From positions 620,001 through 684,000 of the forward strand of contig CAWFYI010000001.1 in the NCBI GenBank assembly GCA_963820105.1: a DNA stretch of 64,000 nt, in the 5' to 3' direction. Source of the stretch: CAWFYI01 sp963820105 (GTDB lineage Bacteria; Patescibacteriota; Saccharimonadia; Saccharimonadales; UBA4665). The position numbers and the translations under genes are program-made. Every line of letters starts with the position of its first letter. Position 1 is the stretch's first letter. Under the pieces are notes generated by a model. That model did no database searches, had not been told where the DNA came from, and saw only the letters and a list, made by a program, of their open reading frames with translations. This document shows positions 1-7,737 of this stretch, in pieces.

Positions 1-65
1 TTAGCCAGGGTACCGTTGAAGAACAATGCCTTCAGGCCGGTGAAATCCCATTTCTTATCTGCCAT
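1..65 (-). CDS. NAD(P)H-dependent FMN reductase/flavodoxin-like protein, N-terminal fragment at window edge
   Basis: Only the first 21 codons are inside the window; the gene runs off the left edge. The start follows a good Shine-Dalgarno (AAGGAGG, 9 bases before ATG). The visible protein begins with a short hydrophilic stretch and then GLKALFFNGTLA, which resembles the first beta-strand and phosphate-binding turn of small flavodoxin-fold NADPH-FMN reductases. That family call is an inference from a very short stretch. It lies 41 bases downstream of the VOC gene on the same strand and is probably co-transcribed with it. Confidence 0.4.
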   Translation of the reverse strand, partial: MADKKWDFTGLKALFFNGTLA

Positions 66-106
66 GAATTGAACCTCCTTGGGTGTTAAGCGGTAAGCGG
101 CCGATA

Positions 107-487
107 TCAGCCTATCTGGTTGACGATGTTCAGGATATTGCCGTCCGGATCCTTGAACCAGGCGGCCCTGAGCTCGCCCATGACGTGGATGTCGCCCTGG
201 CGCTCCACGCCGGGCAGGTCGTCGTATTGCTCGAATGTCACGCCCTTTTCCTTCAGCGCTTTGACGGCGGCTTCGACGTCATTTGTCTGCCATGCAGCAG
301 CCGTAGCCTTGTTGCTGCCGGCAAACTGCGACGGATACACGAAAACGCCCCCATTACCCGACTTATAGAATGTGCCTCCGGGCGATTCCATACCCTTTTC
401 CAGCCCCAAAGTCTCTTCGTAAAATTTCTTTGCCGCGTCCATGTCCTTCACTGCCAGACAGGCGCAAACGTCGCTGCTTCCTAACAT
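107..487 (-). CDS. VOC (glyoxalase/bleomycin resistance-like) family protein
   Basis: A 126-residue protein with the two beta-alpha-beta-beta-beta modules of the vicinal-oxygen-chelate fold. The N-terminal module starts DVCACLAVKDMDAAKKFYEE, the classic opening. The C-terminal module ends with AAWFKDPDGNILNIV, where the family places its last metal-ligand or core strand. Such single-domain members act as dimers in isomerase, dioxygenase or drug-binding roles; the substrate cannot be told from sequence. A -10 box (TATACT, 512-517) and a GGGGGAG Shine-Dalgarno precede the start. It probably forms an operon with the flavodoxin-like gene at the window edge. Confidence 0.8.
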   Translation of the reverse strand: MLGSSDVCACLAVKDMDAAKKFYEETLGLEKGMESPGGTFYKSGNGGVFVYPSQFAGSNKATAAAWQTNDVEAAVKALKEKGVTFEQYDDLPGVERQGDIHVMGELRAAWFKDPDGNILNIVNQIG

Positions 488-531
488 AGCTCCCCCTTAA
501 TTAATAGCTACAGTATACGCCCAGGCGTCGA

Positions 532-1134
532 TTATTGCTCGTTAGATTTCTTTCTTTTTTTGCGGTCGTGGTAGGCGAGCTGGCGGCGGAACTGATCCAG
601 GCGGACGATCTTCGGTTCGTAAGGCTTGAACAGGCTGGAATACTGCCAGTTGGGGGTCAGGATGATTTCCAGCTTGCCCTGATCTTCCAGGTATTCGATC
701 AGTCCCAGGAAGTCGCCATCGCCACTGACGATGACGGCTTTGTCGTAGTTGGGCAGCTCCTTCATGGCGTAAAGGACCAGGTCGGCGTCGACGTTGCCCT
801 TCACGGCGGGCTTACCAGCACCTTTGTCAGCAAAGGTGCTGGGCTTGTCCTTGTCCGGCTTGCCGCCCTGGCCCGTGTCATCAGGAGCCTGGGTGACATC
901 GACCGTGGGCTTGAGCACCACCAGGAAGCCAAGGTCGTGCATGTATTCGTAAAGCTGTTCGTTCTCGCTCATGTAACCGATGAACATGTAGGCTTTGCTA
1001 ACGCCGTATTTGTCGCGCAGGTACTTGCGGAAACGGCGCCAATCCATCTTCCAACCCGTACGCTGGGTGCCAAGATTAAGATTTTGGCTGTCGATGAAAG
1101 CGTAGTTGTTCTGATTGCTTTCTTTGCGGACCAT
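532..1134 (-). CDS. NYN domain (PIN-like, LabA/DUF88) ribonuclease-type protein
   Basis: A 200-residue protein with the acidic motifs of NYN domains: FIDSQNL (Asp15, Asn18), DADL (Asp116, Asp118) and SGDGDF (Asp139, Asp141). These residues coordinate metal in this PIN-like RNase fold, so it is likely a nuclease acting on RNA. Residues about 80-112 form a Gly/Lys/Pro-rich insertion between the first and second halves, and the C-terminus is strongly basic (DRKKRKKSNEQ), which suits nucleic-acid binding. A -10-like box (1141-1146) ends six bases before ATG, so the mRNA is probably leaderless. No partner gene suggests a specific target. Confidence 0.8.
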   Translation of the reverse strand: MVRKESNQNNYAFIDSQNLNLGTQRTGWKMDWRRFRKYLRDKYGVSKAYMFIGYMSENEQLYEYMHDLGFLVVLKPTVDVTQAPDDTGQGGKPDKDKPSTFADKGAGKPAVKGNVDADLVLYAMKELPNYDKAVIVSGDGDFLGLIEYLEDQGKLEIILTPNWQYSSLFKPYEPKIVRLDQFRRQLAYHDRKKRKKSNEQ

Positions 1135-1161
1135 ATTCCTAGTCTACACCATGACGCACGC

Positions 1162-1749
1162 TCAGTCGGTGCTGACGGCCACGCCGGTGAAGGTAAGATT
1201 CAGGCCAGACAGTGCCACGCCCTCGCCGCTAACGGCGTCCGGGTCCATCGCGACCTGGATATCGAACTCCTCCGTGGTACCAAAGTCCAGCGCCGGCCCG
1301 TCCACCGCTACGCCGTCAGCGGCATCCATCAGCGACTGAAGCGTAAAACTTTGCGGCGAGCCAGGCATCGCTCCAACGCCATGGGGAGTAATGATGACGC
1401 TTACCTTGCCCAGGTCCAAGTCATTGGGATTGTCCGGGGCGCTCGGCATACCCAGGTTAATGGCTAGAGGAGCGCTGCCGGTGTTCTGTAGCATGAAATG
1501 TTCGGTCTGCGACGGTTTGGAGCCGGGTATTATATGGACGAATGCATAGCCGGTAGCGCTGGAAGAATAGCTGCTCCCGTCCCGGCTTATCAACAAGCCT
1601 GCGCTGTCGGTCTGTATTGAGTTGCCGCCGAGCTGGACCTGGCTCTGCAGCAGGGCGAACGCTACGGCGCCAGCCACAATCAACAGCGCAACAGCGGTGC
1701 CGGCCGAAGGCCTCCACATCTTTATATCTTTGAACTTATGGCGGATCAT
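1162..1749 (-). CDS. Secreted or membrane-anchored beta-rich protein, SipW/TasA-like architecture
   Basis: The start at 1749 is chosen because AGGAGGTGAT lies directly upstream; an in-frame start at 1782 has no such signal. The 195-residue protein has a basic N-terminus, one hydrophobic segment (about residues 14-36: GTAVALLIVAGAVAFALL), then a long extracellular domain rich in Ser, Thr, Gly and Asp. The sequence HFMLQNTGSAPLAINL resembles the beta-sandwich repeats of SipW-dependent camelysin/TasA-type surface proteins. That link is a resemblance of architecture only. No signal peptidase W gene is nearby. Function unknown. Confidence 0.6.
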   Translation of the reverse strand: MIRHKFKDIKMWRPSAGTAVALLIVAGAVAFALLQSQVQLGGNSIQTDSAGLLISRDGSSYSSSATGYAFVHIIPGSKPSQTEHFMLQNTGSAPLAINLGMPSAPDNPNDLDLGKVSVIITPHGVGAMPGSPQSFTLQSLMDAADGVAVDGPALDFGTTEEFDIQVAMDPDAVSGEGVALSGLNLTFTGVAVSTD

Positions 1750-1849
1750 ATCACCTCCTCGTTTTAAATTGGTGATTAGCATGATGCCAGCCGCCGCGCG
1801 GCGGTGTCAAAACTTTCCGCCGGATTTTAATGATAATTAAAGAGTCTTA

Positions 1850-2500
1850 TTACAGGCTGCCGCGCTTGATCGATACTTCTTTGAAGTAGCCGCGCTGTTT
1901 CTTGATGTCCGCCACCACCTTCTTGGCAACCTTGTGCGGATCGAGGAATTCCATGAAATTCGGCGGCTCCTTGCCTTCCCAGAACGGCGTGTGCATGCCG
2001 CCGGGCAGGAACAGCGCAACGCGGATGCCGGACTTAAGCCGCTCGCTCTCCAGGCCTAAGCTGCGCGCCAGGCCGACCTGCGCGTGCTTGGTGGCGACGT
2101 AGACCGCCTCGTCCCCGCGGGGTTTCACGCCGGACATCGAGCCGATGATCACGTAGTTGGATTTGAAGCCGGCGTTGAGCAGCTTCTTCCAGGCCGCCTG
2201 AGCCACGGGCAGCATGTTCGCCAGGTTCACCAGCACCAGCTTGCGCGGATGGTGCTCCTTTGAAAAATCACCCTTGTAGCCGTAGCCCGCAACCCAGTAA
2301 AAACCCTTGAATTTGGTCTTTTGTACGTATTGCAACAGTTTCGCGACTTCTTTGTCGTCCGACAAATCCACCCGCATGCCGGGACCGTGCATGGTTTCGT
2401 CATAAGTGCGGCCCACGATAAAAGTTTCTTCGCCGCGCCGCCTCAGTTCCGCCGCGATTTCCGCCCCCAGTCCGTGTGTCCCACCTACTATCACGTTCAT
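1850..2500 (-). CDS. Short-chain dehydrogenase/reductase (SDR) family protein
   Basis: A 216-residue Rossmann-fold protein. The N-terminal VIVGGTHGLGAEIA is the SDR glycine-rich NAD(P)-binding motif; the arginine after the second strand (GRTYDE) suggests NADPH preference. The catalytic Ser is in IIGSMSG and the YxxxK pair is in VYVATKHA. The substrate is unknown; the C-terminus contains FLPGGMHTPFW, where SDRs carry the substrate loop. A -10 box (TATCAT, 2507-2512) lies six bases before ATG, predicting a leaderless mRNA, so the repeat just upstream (2555-2745) is probably not its leader. Confidence 0.85.
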   Translation of the reverse strand: MNVIVGGTHGLGAEIAAELRRRGEETFIVGRTYDETMHGPGMRVDLSDDKEVAKLLQYVQKTKFKGFYWVAGYGYKGDFSKEHHPRKLVLVNLANMLPVAQAAWKKLLNAGFKSNYVIIGSMSGVKPRGDEAVYVATKHAQVGLARSLGLESERLKSGIRVALFLPGGMHTPFWEGKEPPNFMEFLDPHKVAKKVVADIKKQRGYFKEVSIKRGSL

Positions 2501-2554
2501 AAACCTATGATAGCATTTTTAATATTTCGACTCGGTTTGCCGCGTGTTCTTGTG

Positions 2555-2745
2555 CAGTCCCTTTGGGGGTACCGAGAAAGTCCCCGATTGGCGAAAATGA
2601 ATTTCGCTTCTGGCCTGTCAGGAAGCCGTCTGAGGCCATAAGGATTTGACTTTCCATTTGCGAAAGTCAAAGTAAAAATCCGCAAGAACGCCCCAGATTA
2701 AGCGAGAGCCCCATTGTAAAATTGGCCAAAGCCGCGTTTTCCCGG
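2555..2745 (-). repeat. Intergenic repeat family R, copy A (possible small RNA)
   Basis: This 276-base gap has no credible gene but matches a second gap (6712-6915) over about 180 bases. Shared blocks in order on the + strand are: gccTGtCAGgAAGCC, TAAGGATTTGAC, an AAAGTCAAAGTA block, ATTGTAAAATTG, and AAAGCCGC followed by a TTTTC-CGGGG stretch. The TTTGACTTTC/GAAAGTCAAA arms form a hairpin. Read on the minus strand, the conserved TTTTACAAT would be a -10 box ahead of the hairpin, so an RNA gene is possible. Both copies begin about 30 bases after a minus-strand stop codon. Confidence 0.6.
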
Positions 2746-2776
2746 GGTCTTCAATGCAAGGCTCTTAGTTTCTTGG

Positions 2777-3628
2777 TCACAGATTCGTTAGTAATATTAT
2801 GGTCAAGCCTACGCCAGCCACGGTGGTGGCGGCAACCTTGCGCCATAAGTAGTCGCGTTCGCCGAGCAGGATCACGCCCAGAACGACCATGACTATTACG
2901 CTCATAGCCGATATATAATTGGCCACGCTCACTAAAGCCCCTACCGCCAACGCCCCTGTAAATCCATAGGCAGACACGGCGCGGAGTACCATGAGCTGGG
3001 CAGTCTGGGGCCGCAGGAACATGGACCCATCAAATTTTTGCCGCCTGGAAAGCAGGTACATCCACATAAGTACTGCGGCAATCACTGAAAGCGCCGGAAA
3101 ATAATTGAAAAAGCCCACGTCGTTCAACATGAGCTTCTCGTTCATGTTCAGGAAGCTGAGCACCAAAGCGGCCGTGACGCCCCACCACAGACCCTTATTC
3201 GTGATGGACCGATCACCCTTTTGCCTGACTATGAAGATAGCCAGCAGTATCAGAATGCCGCCGAATATCCTCGTAGCTACGAAGCTTTCGTGAACAAACA
3301 GGATACCTAAGATGGTGACGAACGGGATGCGCAGGTTATACAGCATGGGGTAGACGCTGGCCTCCAGGTATTCCAGGGCTTTGGTATTAGAGACTTGCAG
3401 GCCGATAGTCAGCAATACCGCAGTTATGAAGCCAAAAACATAGGCGGGCTGGTAGGCATTAAAGTTCATCGGCCGGAAAATCATCAGTAAGACCGCCGGA
3501 ATAGCTATGCCTGTCTGCATAACGGTAGCTAACGTAAAAGGGTCGGCCTTGCCTAGCAGGGATTTGCGAAGGCTAAGGTTGAATCCGGCCAGACCGAACA
3601 CATGCACTAATAGCAGTAACAGCCACAT
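2777..3628 (-). CDS. EamA/DMT-superfamily transporter
   Basis: A 283-residue, very hydrophobic protein with about ten membrane segments arranged as two EamA repeats. The N-terminal segment has PxxLxxRKSL-like features and the second repeat begins near residue 150 (GVTAALVLSFLNMNEKLML). Members of the drug/metabolite transporter superfamily export or import small metabolites; the substrate cannot be predicted. The start overlaps the spacer after the 2H gene and a TATGAT -10 box sits nine bases before ATG. The downstream gap carries repeat copy A. Confidence 0.8.
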   Translation of the reverse strand: MWLLLLLVHVFGLAGFNLSLRKSLLGKADPFTLATVMQTGIAIPAVLLMIFRPMNFNAYQPAYVFGFITAVLLTIGLQVSNTKALEYLEASVYPMLYNLRIPFVTILGILFVHESFVATRIFGGILILLAIFIVRQKGDRSITNKGLWWGVTAALVLSFLNMNEKLMLNDVGFFNYFPALSVIAAVLMWMYLLSRRQKFDGSMFLRPQTAQLMVLRAVSAYGFTGALAVGALVSVANYISAMSVIVMVVLGVILLGERDYLWRKVAATTVAGVGLTIILLTNL

Positions 3629-3638
3629 CTTGCCTTAA

Positions 3639-4151
3639 TCATAGCACTTCTTGGATCGCGGGAAGCTCGATGGGCTGGGAGATCTTTTCAAGCTCTTCAT
3701 AAGAATTAATCGCGATGCCGAACCGGTCAGCCGGCAAGGTGTAGAGCGTGATGTGCGTGGGCTGTACGGGGATATCGACGCCTAACTTAGCGCTCAAAGC
3801 GCCGAAGAGTTCATCTATGCCGCGGACTGCCGCCATGGCTACGACAGTCTTGTTATCTTCGCCCGCTTCCACCAAGCGCAGCTCGCCGGTAAGCTCGTAA
3901 TCCGTGAGCGGCTGACTGCCTACGAACCGGTAGAATTCTTCAACCATTTGGGTCCTCAATTCTCCTGCCCTACCTTTATCTGTAGCATCGGCCCAGTGCG
4001 CGAAGTTCAGGAGTGTGATGTGGAATTCGGGCTTGCGCACGAAGCTTTCGCCCGCCGCTTCCAGGGTTTCGGGCAATTCCGGCAACTCCAGATCACGCAG
4101 AGTCATGGACATACCAGCGTGGTTCTTATAAGGTTCGTCCGATACCTTCAT
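3639..4151 (-). CDS. 2H phosphoesterase-like (LigT/AKAP fold) protein
   Basis: A 170-residue protein with two HxT motifs about 90 residues apart: FHITLL (His44, Thr46) and THITLYT (His133, Thr135). This pair defines the 2H phosphoesterase superfamily, whose members open cyclic phosphates or act as RNA 2'-3' cyclic phosphodiesterases. The spacing fits the two-lobed fold. No substrate is indicated by neighbours. It lies in a same-strand run with two small unknown genes upstream (4155-4753). Confidence 0.65.
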   Translation of the reverse strand: MKVSDEPYKNHAGMSMTLRDLELPELPETLEAAGESFVRKPEFHITLLNFAHWADATDKGRAGELRTQMVEEFYRFVGSQPLTDYELTGELRLVEAGEDNKTVVAMAAVRGIDELFGALSAKLGVDIPVQPTHITLYTLPADRFGIAINSYEELEKISQPIELPAIQEVL

Positions 4152-4154
4152 GGT

Positions 4155-4403
4155 TTACTTCCCCTGCCAGACGTTCTTGACCCAGCCCATGGCTAGGGTC
4201 GAGAGCATGAAGCCCGCGGCAGGCACGGCAGCGTTAACCCAGGGGTTACTGTTATTTATGACTAGTAAATACGCGACAATGACCGCGTAGGTCAACACGG
4301 CGATGCTGATGCGCCGCGTCCAGCTGGTTTCCCAGGCCTTGTCCTGCTCGACTTTCCTGTTGCGAGCCTCTATGGCTTCCACCCGCGCTTCCAAATCTTT
4401 CAT
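4155..4403 (-). CDS. Small membrane protein with N-terminal coiled coil
   Basis: An 82-residue protein. Residues 1-25 (MKDLEARVEAIEARNRKVEQ) form a heptad-like charged helix; two membrane helices follow (about 33-50 and 56-73) separated by NNSNP. No family recognised. The layout is common for short bacterial proteins that oligomerise at the membrane. It ends 3 bases before the 2H phosphoesterase-like start and is probably co-transcribed with it. A TATTAT box lies about nine bases before ATG. Confidence 0.6.
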   Translation of the reverse strand: MKDLEARVEAIEARNRKVEQDKAWETSWTRRISIAVLTYAVIVAYLLVINNSNPWVNAAVPAAGFMLSTLAMGWVKNVWQGK

Positions 4404-4432
4404 AACGGTTTAATAATAACATCATGCGCTTA

Positions 4433-4753
4433 TTAGCCGTCGCCATCGCCGAAGCGCTGATCTTCAAGAGCGTCGGCCTGCAGGCCTATTTCCGTAAGCC
4501 ACGAACCGCCTTTGGGATTAGGCAGGTGTTTATCCAAGGCTCCTACTATGGTGGCGACTGTCTTGTCATAGCCATCGGCCTGCATGATTTTTCTTCTTGT
4601 CTGATCGTCGGATATGCCCCACGCTTCGTGACGCAGTTCCCTGCTGGCAACTGTGTTTTCTACGCATTCCTCAATAATAGCCCGGACGCCTTGGGCCAAA
4701 GCCTCATGGTCGGGTATAGTTAACTCCTGCGCCGGAAAGTCCTCTTCTGCCAT
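4433..4753 (-). CDS. Hypothetical protein
   Basis: A 106-residue acidic soluble protein, not recognised. It is predicted to be largely helical, with a conserved-looking centre (SRELRHEAWGISDDQTRRKI) and a glycine/aspartate tail. No signal peptide or membrane segment. A TATACT -10 box lies about 14 bases upstream of ATG. It is followed after 29 bases by the small coiled-coil membrane protein. No function is proposed. Confidence 0.5.
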   Translation of the reverse strand: MAEEDFPAQELTIPDHEALAQGVRAIIEECVENTVASRELRHEAWGISDDQTRRKIMQADGYDKTVATIVGALDKHLPNPKGGSWLTEIGLQADALEDQRFGDGDG

Positions 4754-4828
4754 AATTCTAAAACTTTAGTATAAAACTAGCCAGATGTCAAGGATGTGTA
4801 CACGACGATCAGCGTGGATACCACAAGA

Positions 4829-6208
4829 TTACTTTTCGCGCGCTATAAGTTTGGGCTGGGTGATTTCGTCAAAACCGTACTGTCCATGCAGACGGCCAAT
4901 GCCTGATTTCTTGTATCCGCCAAAGGGGCTGTTAGGGTTGAAGTAATTAACGTCATTCTGGGCGACCATTGCTGATTCAAGATGTGCGGCCACGCGTTCA
5001 AATAGCTTCTTATCGTCAGTAAAAACATGCGCTCCCAACCCATAGTCAGTGTCATTCGCCAATTTGATAGCTTCGGCTTCGGTCTTATAGGTGACGACCG
5101 GCAGGACGGGACCGAAGGTTTCTTCGCGCCAGACCCGCATATCCGGAGTAATTCCAGTAAGAATGGTGGGCTCATAATAAAATCCTTTTAGTCCCTCGGG
5201 GCGCTTGCCGCCGCAGATTACTTTGGCGCCCTTCTTGACCGCATCCTGCACTTGTTCATCTATTTTTACTACCTGCCGTTCGGCTACCAGCGGACCCATA
5301 TCGGTGCTTTCGTCGCGTGCGTCGCCAAGTTGCTGCGTCCTGCTGATTTCCGCCAATAATTCCACCATGCGATCGAAGCCGCTTTCGTAAACCATCAAGC
5401 GTTTGATCGCCCCGCAGATTTGGCCGGAGTGTAAGAACCGTGCATTGAATATTGATTGTGCGAGATCCTTATTTACCGCGACGTCTTTGAACACGATGCC
5501 CGGAGACGAGCCGCCAAGTTCGGCCAGTATGGGAATGAATTTTTCCGCTGCTACTTTTGCCAGCCGCTGGCCCACCTGCGCGCTGCCCGTAAACGTAATC
5601 ATGTCTATGTCCTGCCGGACCAGTAGGTCGCCAACTTTGCCATCCCCGTATACGACGTTAAAAACCCCGGATGGCATGCCTGATTGCTCGAATAATTCAG
5701 CCACAAGTTTGGCGAATAATGGGTTCTCTTCCGAATTTTTATAAACCACTGTGTTGCCTGCCAAAAGCGCGGGTACGCACTGCCAAACAACATTCATATA
5801 GGGATAATTCCATGGGCAAATGCACGCCACGACGCCCCAAGGCTCGCGGATTACTTCATGAATGATGCTGTCGTCTTCGTATGTGGTTCGCGGGGCCAGG
5901 CGGTCTTCAGCCATATCCAAATATGCGCTTAGATACTCAAGGCCGCCTTGGACGTTGCCTGTACGGGTGTTGCTGATTGGCCGACCGGTCTCTTCGGCAA
6001 TCAGCTGTGCTATGTCTTCGGCGCGTTTCTTAGATATCTCTTCAAATGATCTTAAGGCCTTGCAGCGTTCGGCTACAGATAACACGGCCCATTTAGGTTG
6101 CGCTTTCCTGGCCTGGGCGACAGCTTGCTTAACGTCCTGCTCGCTGGAAACCTCGACATCGCCTACGACATCACTGGTGGACGGATTGATAGAAACGAGT
6201 TTACTCAT
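4829..6208 (-). CDS. NAD(P)-dependent aldehyde dehydrogenase, succinate-semialdehyde dehydrogenase-like
   Basis: A 459-residue ALDH-superfamily enzyme of normal length. Key sites are visible: the Asn of ICPWNYPYMN (oxyanion), the NAD loop FTGSAQVGQ, the general base Glu in LAELGGSSPG, and the nucleophile Cys in SGQICGA. The overall pattern (GNTVVYKNSEENPL, ETFGPVLPV) is closest to succinate-semialdehyde/short-chain aldehyde dehydrogenases. It oxidises an aldehyde to an acid in the cytosol. No GABA or succinate pathway genes flank it, so the substrate is open; aldehyde detoxification is equally possible. A TATATT box lies eight bases before ATG. Confidence 0.85.
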   Translation of the reverse strand: MSKLVSINPSTSDVVGDVEVSSEQDVKQAVAQARKAQPKWAVLSVAERCKALRSFEEISKKRAEDIAQLIAEETGRPISNTRTGNVQGGLEYLSAYLDMAEDRLAPRTTYEDDSIIHEVIREPWGVVACICPWNYPYMNVVWQCVPALLAGNTVVYKNSEENPLFAKLVAELFEQSGMPSGVFNVVYGDGKVGDLLVRQDIDMITFTGSAQVGQRLAKVAAEKFIPILAELGGSSPGIVFKDVAVNKDLAQSIFNARFLHSGQICGAIKRLMVYESGFDRMVELLAEISRTQQLGDARDESTDMGPLVAERQVVKIDEQVQDAVKKGAKVICGGKRPEGLKGFYYEPTILTGITPDMRVWREETFGPVLPVVTYKTEAEAIKLANDTDYGLGAHVFTDDKKLFERVAAHLESAMVAQNDVNYFNPNSPFGGYKKSGIGRLHGQYGFDEITQPKLIAREK

Positions 6209-6232
6209 ATATTAATAATATAACCTGTCGGG

Positions 6233-6682
6233 TCAAAGGTTGTCGAACGAGTCGGTGACGATTGCGTCTTTGATGATGCCGAGTTTATCCAGCGTTTCGG
6301 CGGACGGGGCTTCGCTTTCGATTATCAGAAAGTCGCCGACGCCTTCTATGCGGTTGATCGATACATTTTCGCCGCCTAGATTGAAGAACCGGCGATGATT
6401 CTTCAGCTCCCTTTTAATGCCGAACTTCCCCGCGAGCTCGGCGCGGACAGCTTCCGGATTGTCCACTACATCGTCCGACACGATTTCGAACTGGTTGCCC
6501 CGCGCCTCGATGACAGTCTTATAAACCTTACCGTCCTCCGTACTAAGTTTCAGCACCTTCCCCGCAGGCTGTTTGAAATAAACGTACTCGTGCAGTGCCT
6601 CGCCCTTGAACTCTGCCCCAAGCTCTTTCAGCTTGGCTTCAACCGCTTCCGAATTATCAATCCTGGCTTTAAGTTCCTTCAT
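6233..6682 (-). CDS. CYTH-like (adenylate cyclase IV/thiamine triphosphatase-type) protein
   Basis: About 149 residues from ATG; a TTG nine bases upstream is in frame but less likely. The N-terminus MKELKARI recalls the ExExK strand of CYTH proteins, and later alternating charged strands (KVLKLSTEDGKVYKT, RRFFNLGGENVSINRIEGVG, FLIIESEAP) fit the triphosphate tunnel barrel. CYTH enzymes act on triphosphate substrates such as thiamine triphosphate or ATP. The first motif is imperfect, so catalytic activity is uncertain. A TATGAT box lies eight bases before ATG. Repeat copy B starts just upstream. Confidence 0.6.
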   Translation of the reverse strand: MKELKARIDNSEAVEAKLKELGAEFKGEALHEYVYFKQPAGKVLKLSTEDGKVYKTVIEARGNQFEIVSDDVVDNPEAVRAELAGKFGIKRELKNHRRFFNLGGENVSINRIEGVGDFLIIESEAPSAETLDKLGIIKDAIVTDSFDNL

Positions 6683-6711
6683 TGCAACCAATCATAACAC
6701 TAAAGTTTCTA

Positions 6712-6915
6712 CACCTTACCGGACGCTGCCGAGAAATTGCGGAATTGTAAAAAATAAACACCTCGCCTCGCCTGCCAGAAAGCCTTCCACGGCTTTAAGG
6801 ATTTGACATGCTATATAAAAAAGTCAAAGTAGTTAAGCTGATATGGCGGCCCACATCTCGTGAAAGACCTATTGTAAAATTGTGAAAAGCCGCATTTTCT
6901 CGGGGGCTTAAACTA
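6712..6915 (-). repeat. Intergenic repeat family R, copy B (possible small RNA)
   Basis: Second copy of the element at 2555-2745, diverged but colinear. Shared blocks are GCCGAGAAA, GCCTGCCAGAAAGCC, TAAGGATTTGAC, AAAGTCAAAGTA, ATTGTAAAATTG and AAAGCCGCATTTTCTCGGGG. The hairpin arms TTTGAC/GTCAAA are kept although the loop sequence differs, which hints at selection on structure. Neither copy contains a transposase or an open frame that both share. It directly follows the truncated cyclase gene. Confidence 0.6.
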
Positions 6916-6940
6916 AGGTATACAATCCCTGCCTTAACGA

Positions 6941-7201
6941 CTACTTAATCTGCGCGATGACCCGCGCCGGCGCGCCGTCGAGTTCCAGCTTGACGGGCAG
7001 CGCGTAAACCGTAAAATCCTTGCCGGCGAGCATATGGAACGGCGCGTCGATGTGCGTACCGACATGCGTCCCCACCGACACGTAATTATCGTTAGCCCCA
7101 TCCTTATCCAGAGCGCCCGCTTGCTTAATAACCGTTTTCGGATCCCCCGGATAAACCGGCGCCTTTTCGTTCAACAGAACCGAAAGGTCGATTAGTTTCA
7201 T
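6941..7201 (-). CDS. Cyclase/kynurenine-formamidase-like protein, C-terminally truncated
   Basis: Only 86 residues. The N-terminal half of the cyclase family (PF04199 type) is clear: IDLSVLLNEKAPVYPGDP and the metal-binding HVGTHIDAPFHM. Full members are about 200-220 residues and supply further zinc ligands and catalytic residues beyond this point, so this copy stops near residue 86 at a TAA and should be inactive, unless it works as a fragment. Its ATG overlaps the stop of the kinase gene (ATGA), implying translational coupling. The repeat element begins about 25 bases after the stop. Confidence 0.65.
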   Translation of the reverse strand: MKLIDLSVLLNEKAPVYPGDPKTVIKQAGALDKDGANDNYVSVGTHVGTHIDAPFHMLAGKDFTVYALPVKLELDGAPARVIAQIK

Positions 7202-7737
7202 GGCTCAGTTGCTCGCAGAATTTCATCGACAATATCATCAAGCGGTTGAGCGGCGTCTATAATTGTTGCGCCCAGTCTGCGATATTCTTCATTTTGTGCT
7301 TCATTCAGAGCTAGTGATTCTGCCAGTTCATGAGGTGACCCGCCCCAAGCATTGCCTGTTCGCCCCCTTAAGCGCTGCTCAAGCGTTTCATCGTTTAGCA
7401 CGAGCGCGAACGTTTTTTCAAAGATATTCCAGTAGTTCCTCTCGTCGTACGTCATACCGCACAGGAACACTAGATGATTTTGTGAGTGTTGCTGAAGCCT
7501 TTTCAGCGGCTCTTCCATAAAAATCCAGTCGTGGTGTTTGCGCCATTCCGGGGTTCGCTCCGCTAAAGTATGCGACGTCGATCTCTCTCCAGTTTCGGTA
7601 TGAAAAAAGTCAGCAAACTCACCGTCTACCTCGTGGGCTTCATAGCCACGGCGATCAAGTTCAGCCCTCACTGTTGATTTCCCCGTGCCAGCTATGCCAG
7701 TTATGTAAACCAGCCCTGCTGACTCAGAAGCAGTCAT
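7198..7737 (-). CDS. P-loop nucleotide kinase-like protein (AAA_18/adenylate kinase-like fold)
   Basis: A 179-residue protein with a Walker A motif GIAGTGKST near residue 14-22, preceded by a hydrophobic strand (LVYIT). A DxD-like position (EVDGEF) and a lid-like Arg segment (LEQRLRGRTGN) fit small-molecule or nucleoside kinases. The substrate is unknown. It starts one base after the glyS stop region on the same strand and overlaps the truncated cyclase by 4 bases, so the three are likely one transcript. Confidence 0.7.
   Translation of the reverse strand: MTASESAGLVYITGIAGTGKSTVRAELDRRGYEAHEVDGEFADFFHTETGERSTSHTLAERTPEWRKHHDWIFMEEPLKRLQQHSQNHLVFLCGMTYDERNYWNIFEKTFALVLNDETLEQRLRGRTGNAWGGSPHELAESLALNEAQNEEYRRLGATIIDAAQPLDDIVDEILRATEP

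Noticed and set aside
535..1467. A 310-codon open frame on the + strand.
   Set aside because: Antisense to the NYN gene and part of the secreted-protein gene; no Shine-Dalgarno or family signature.
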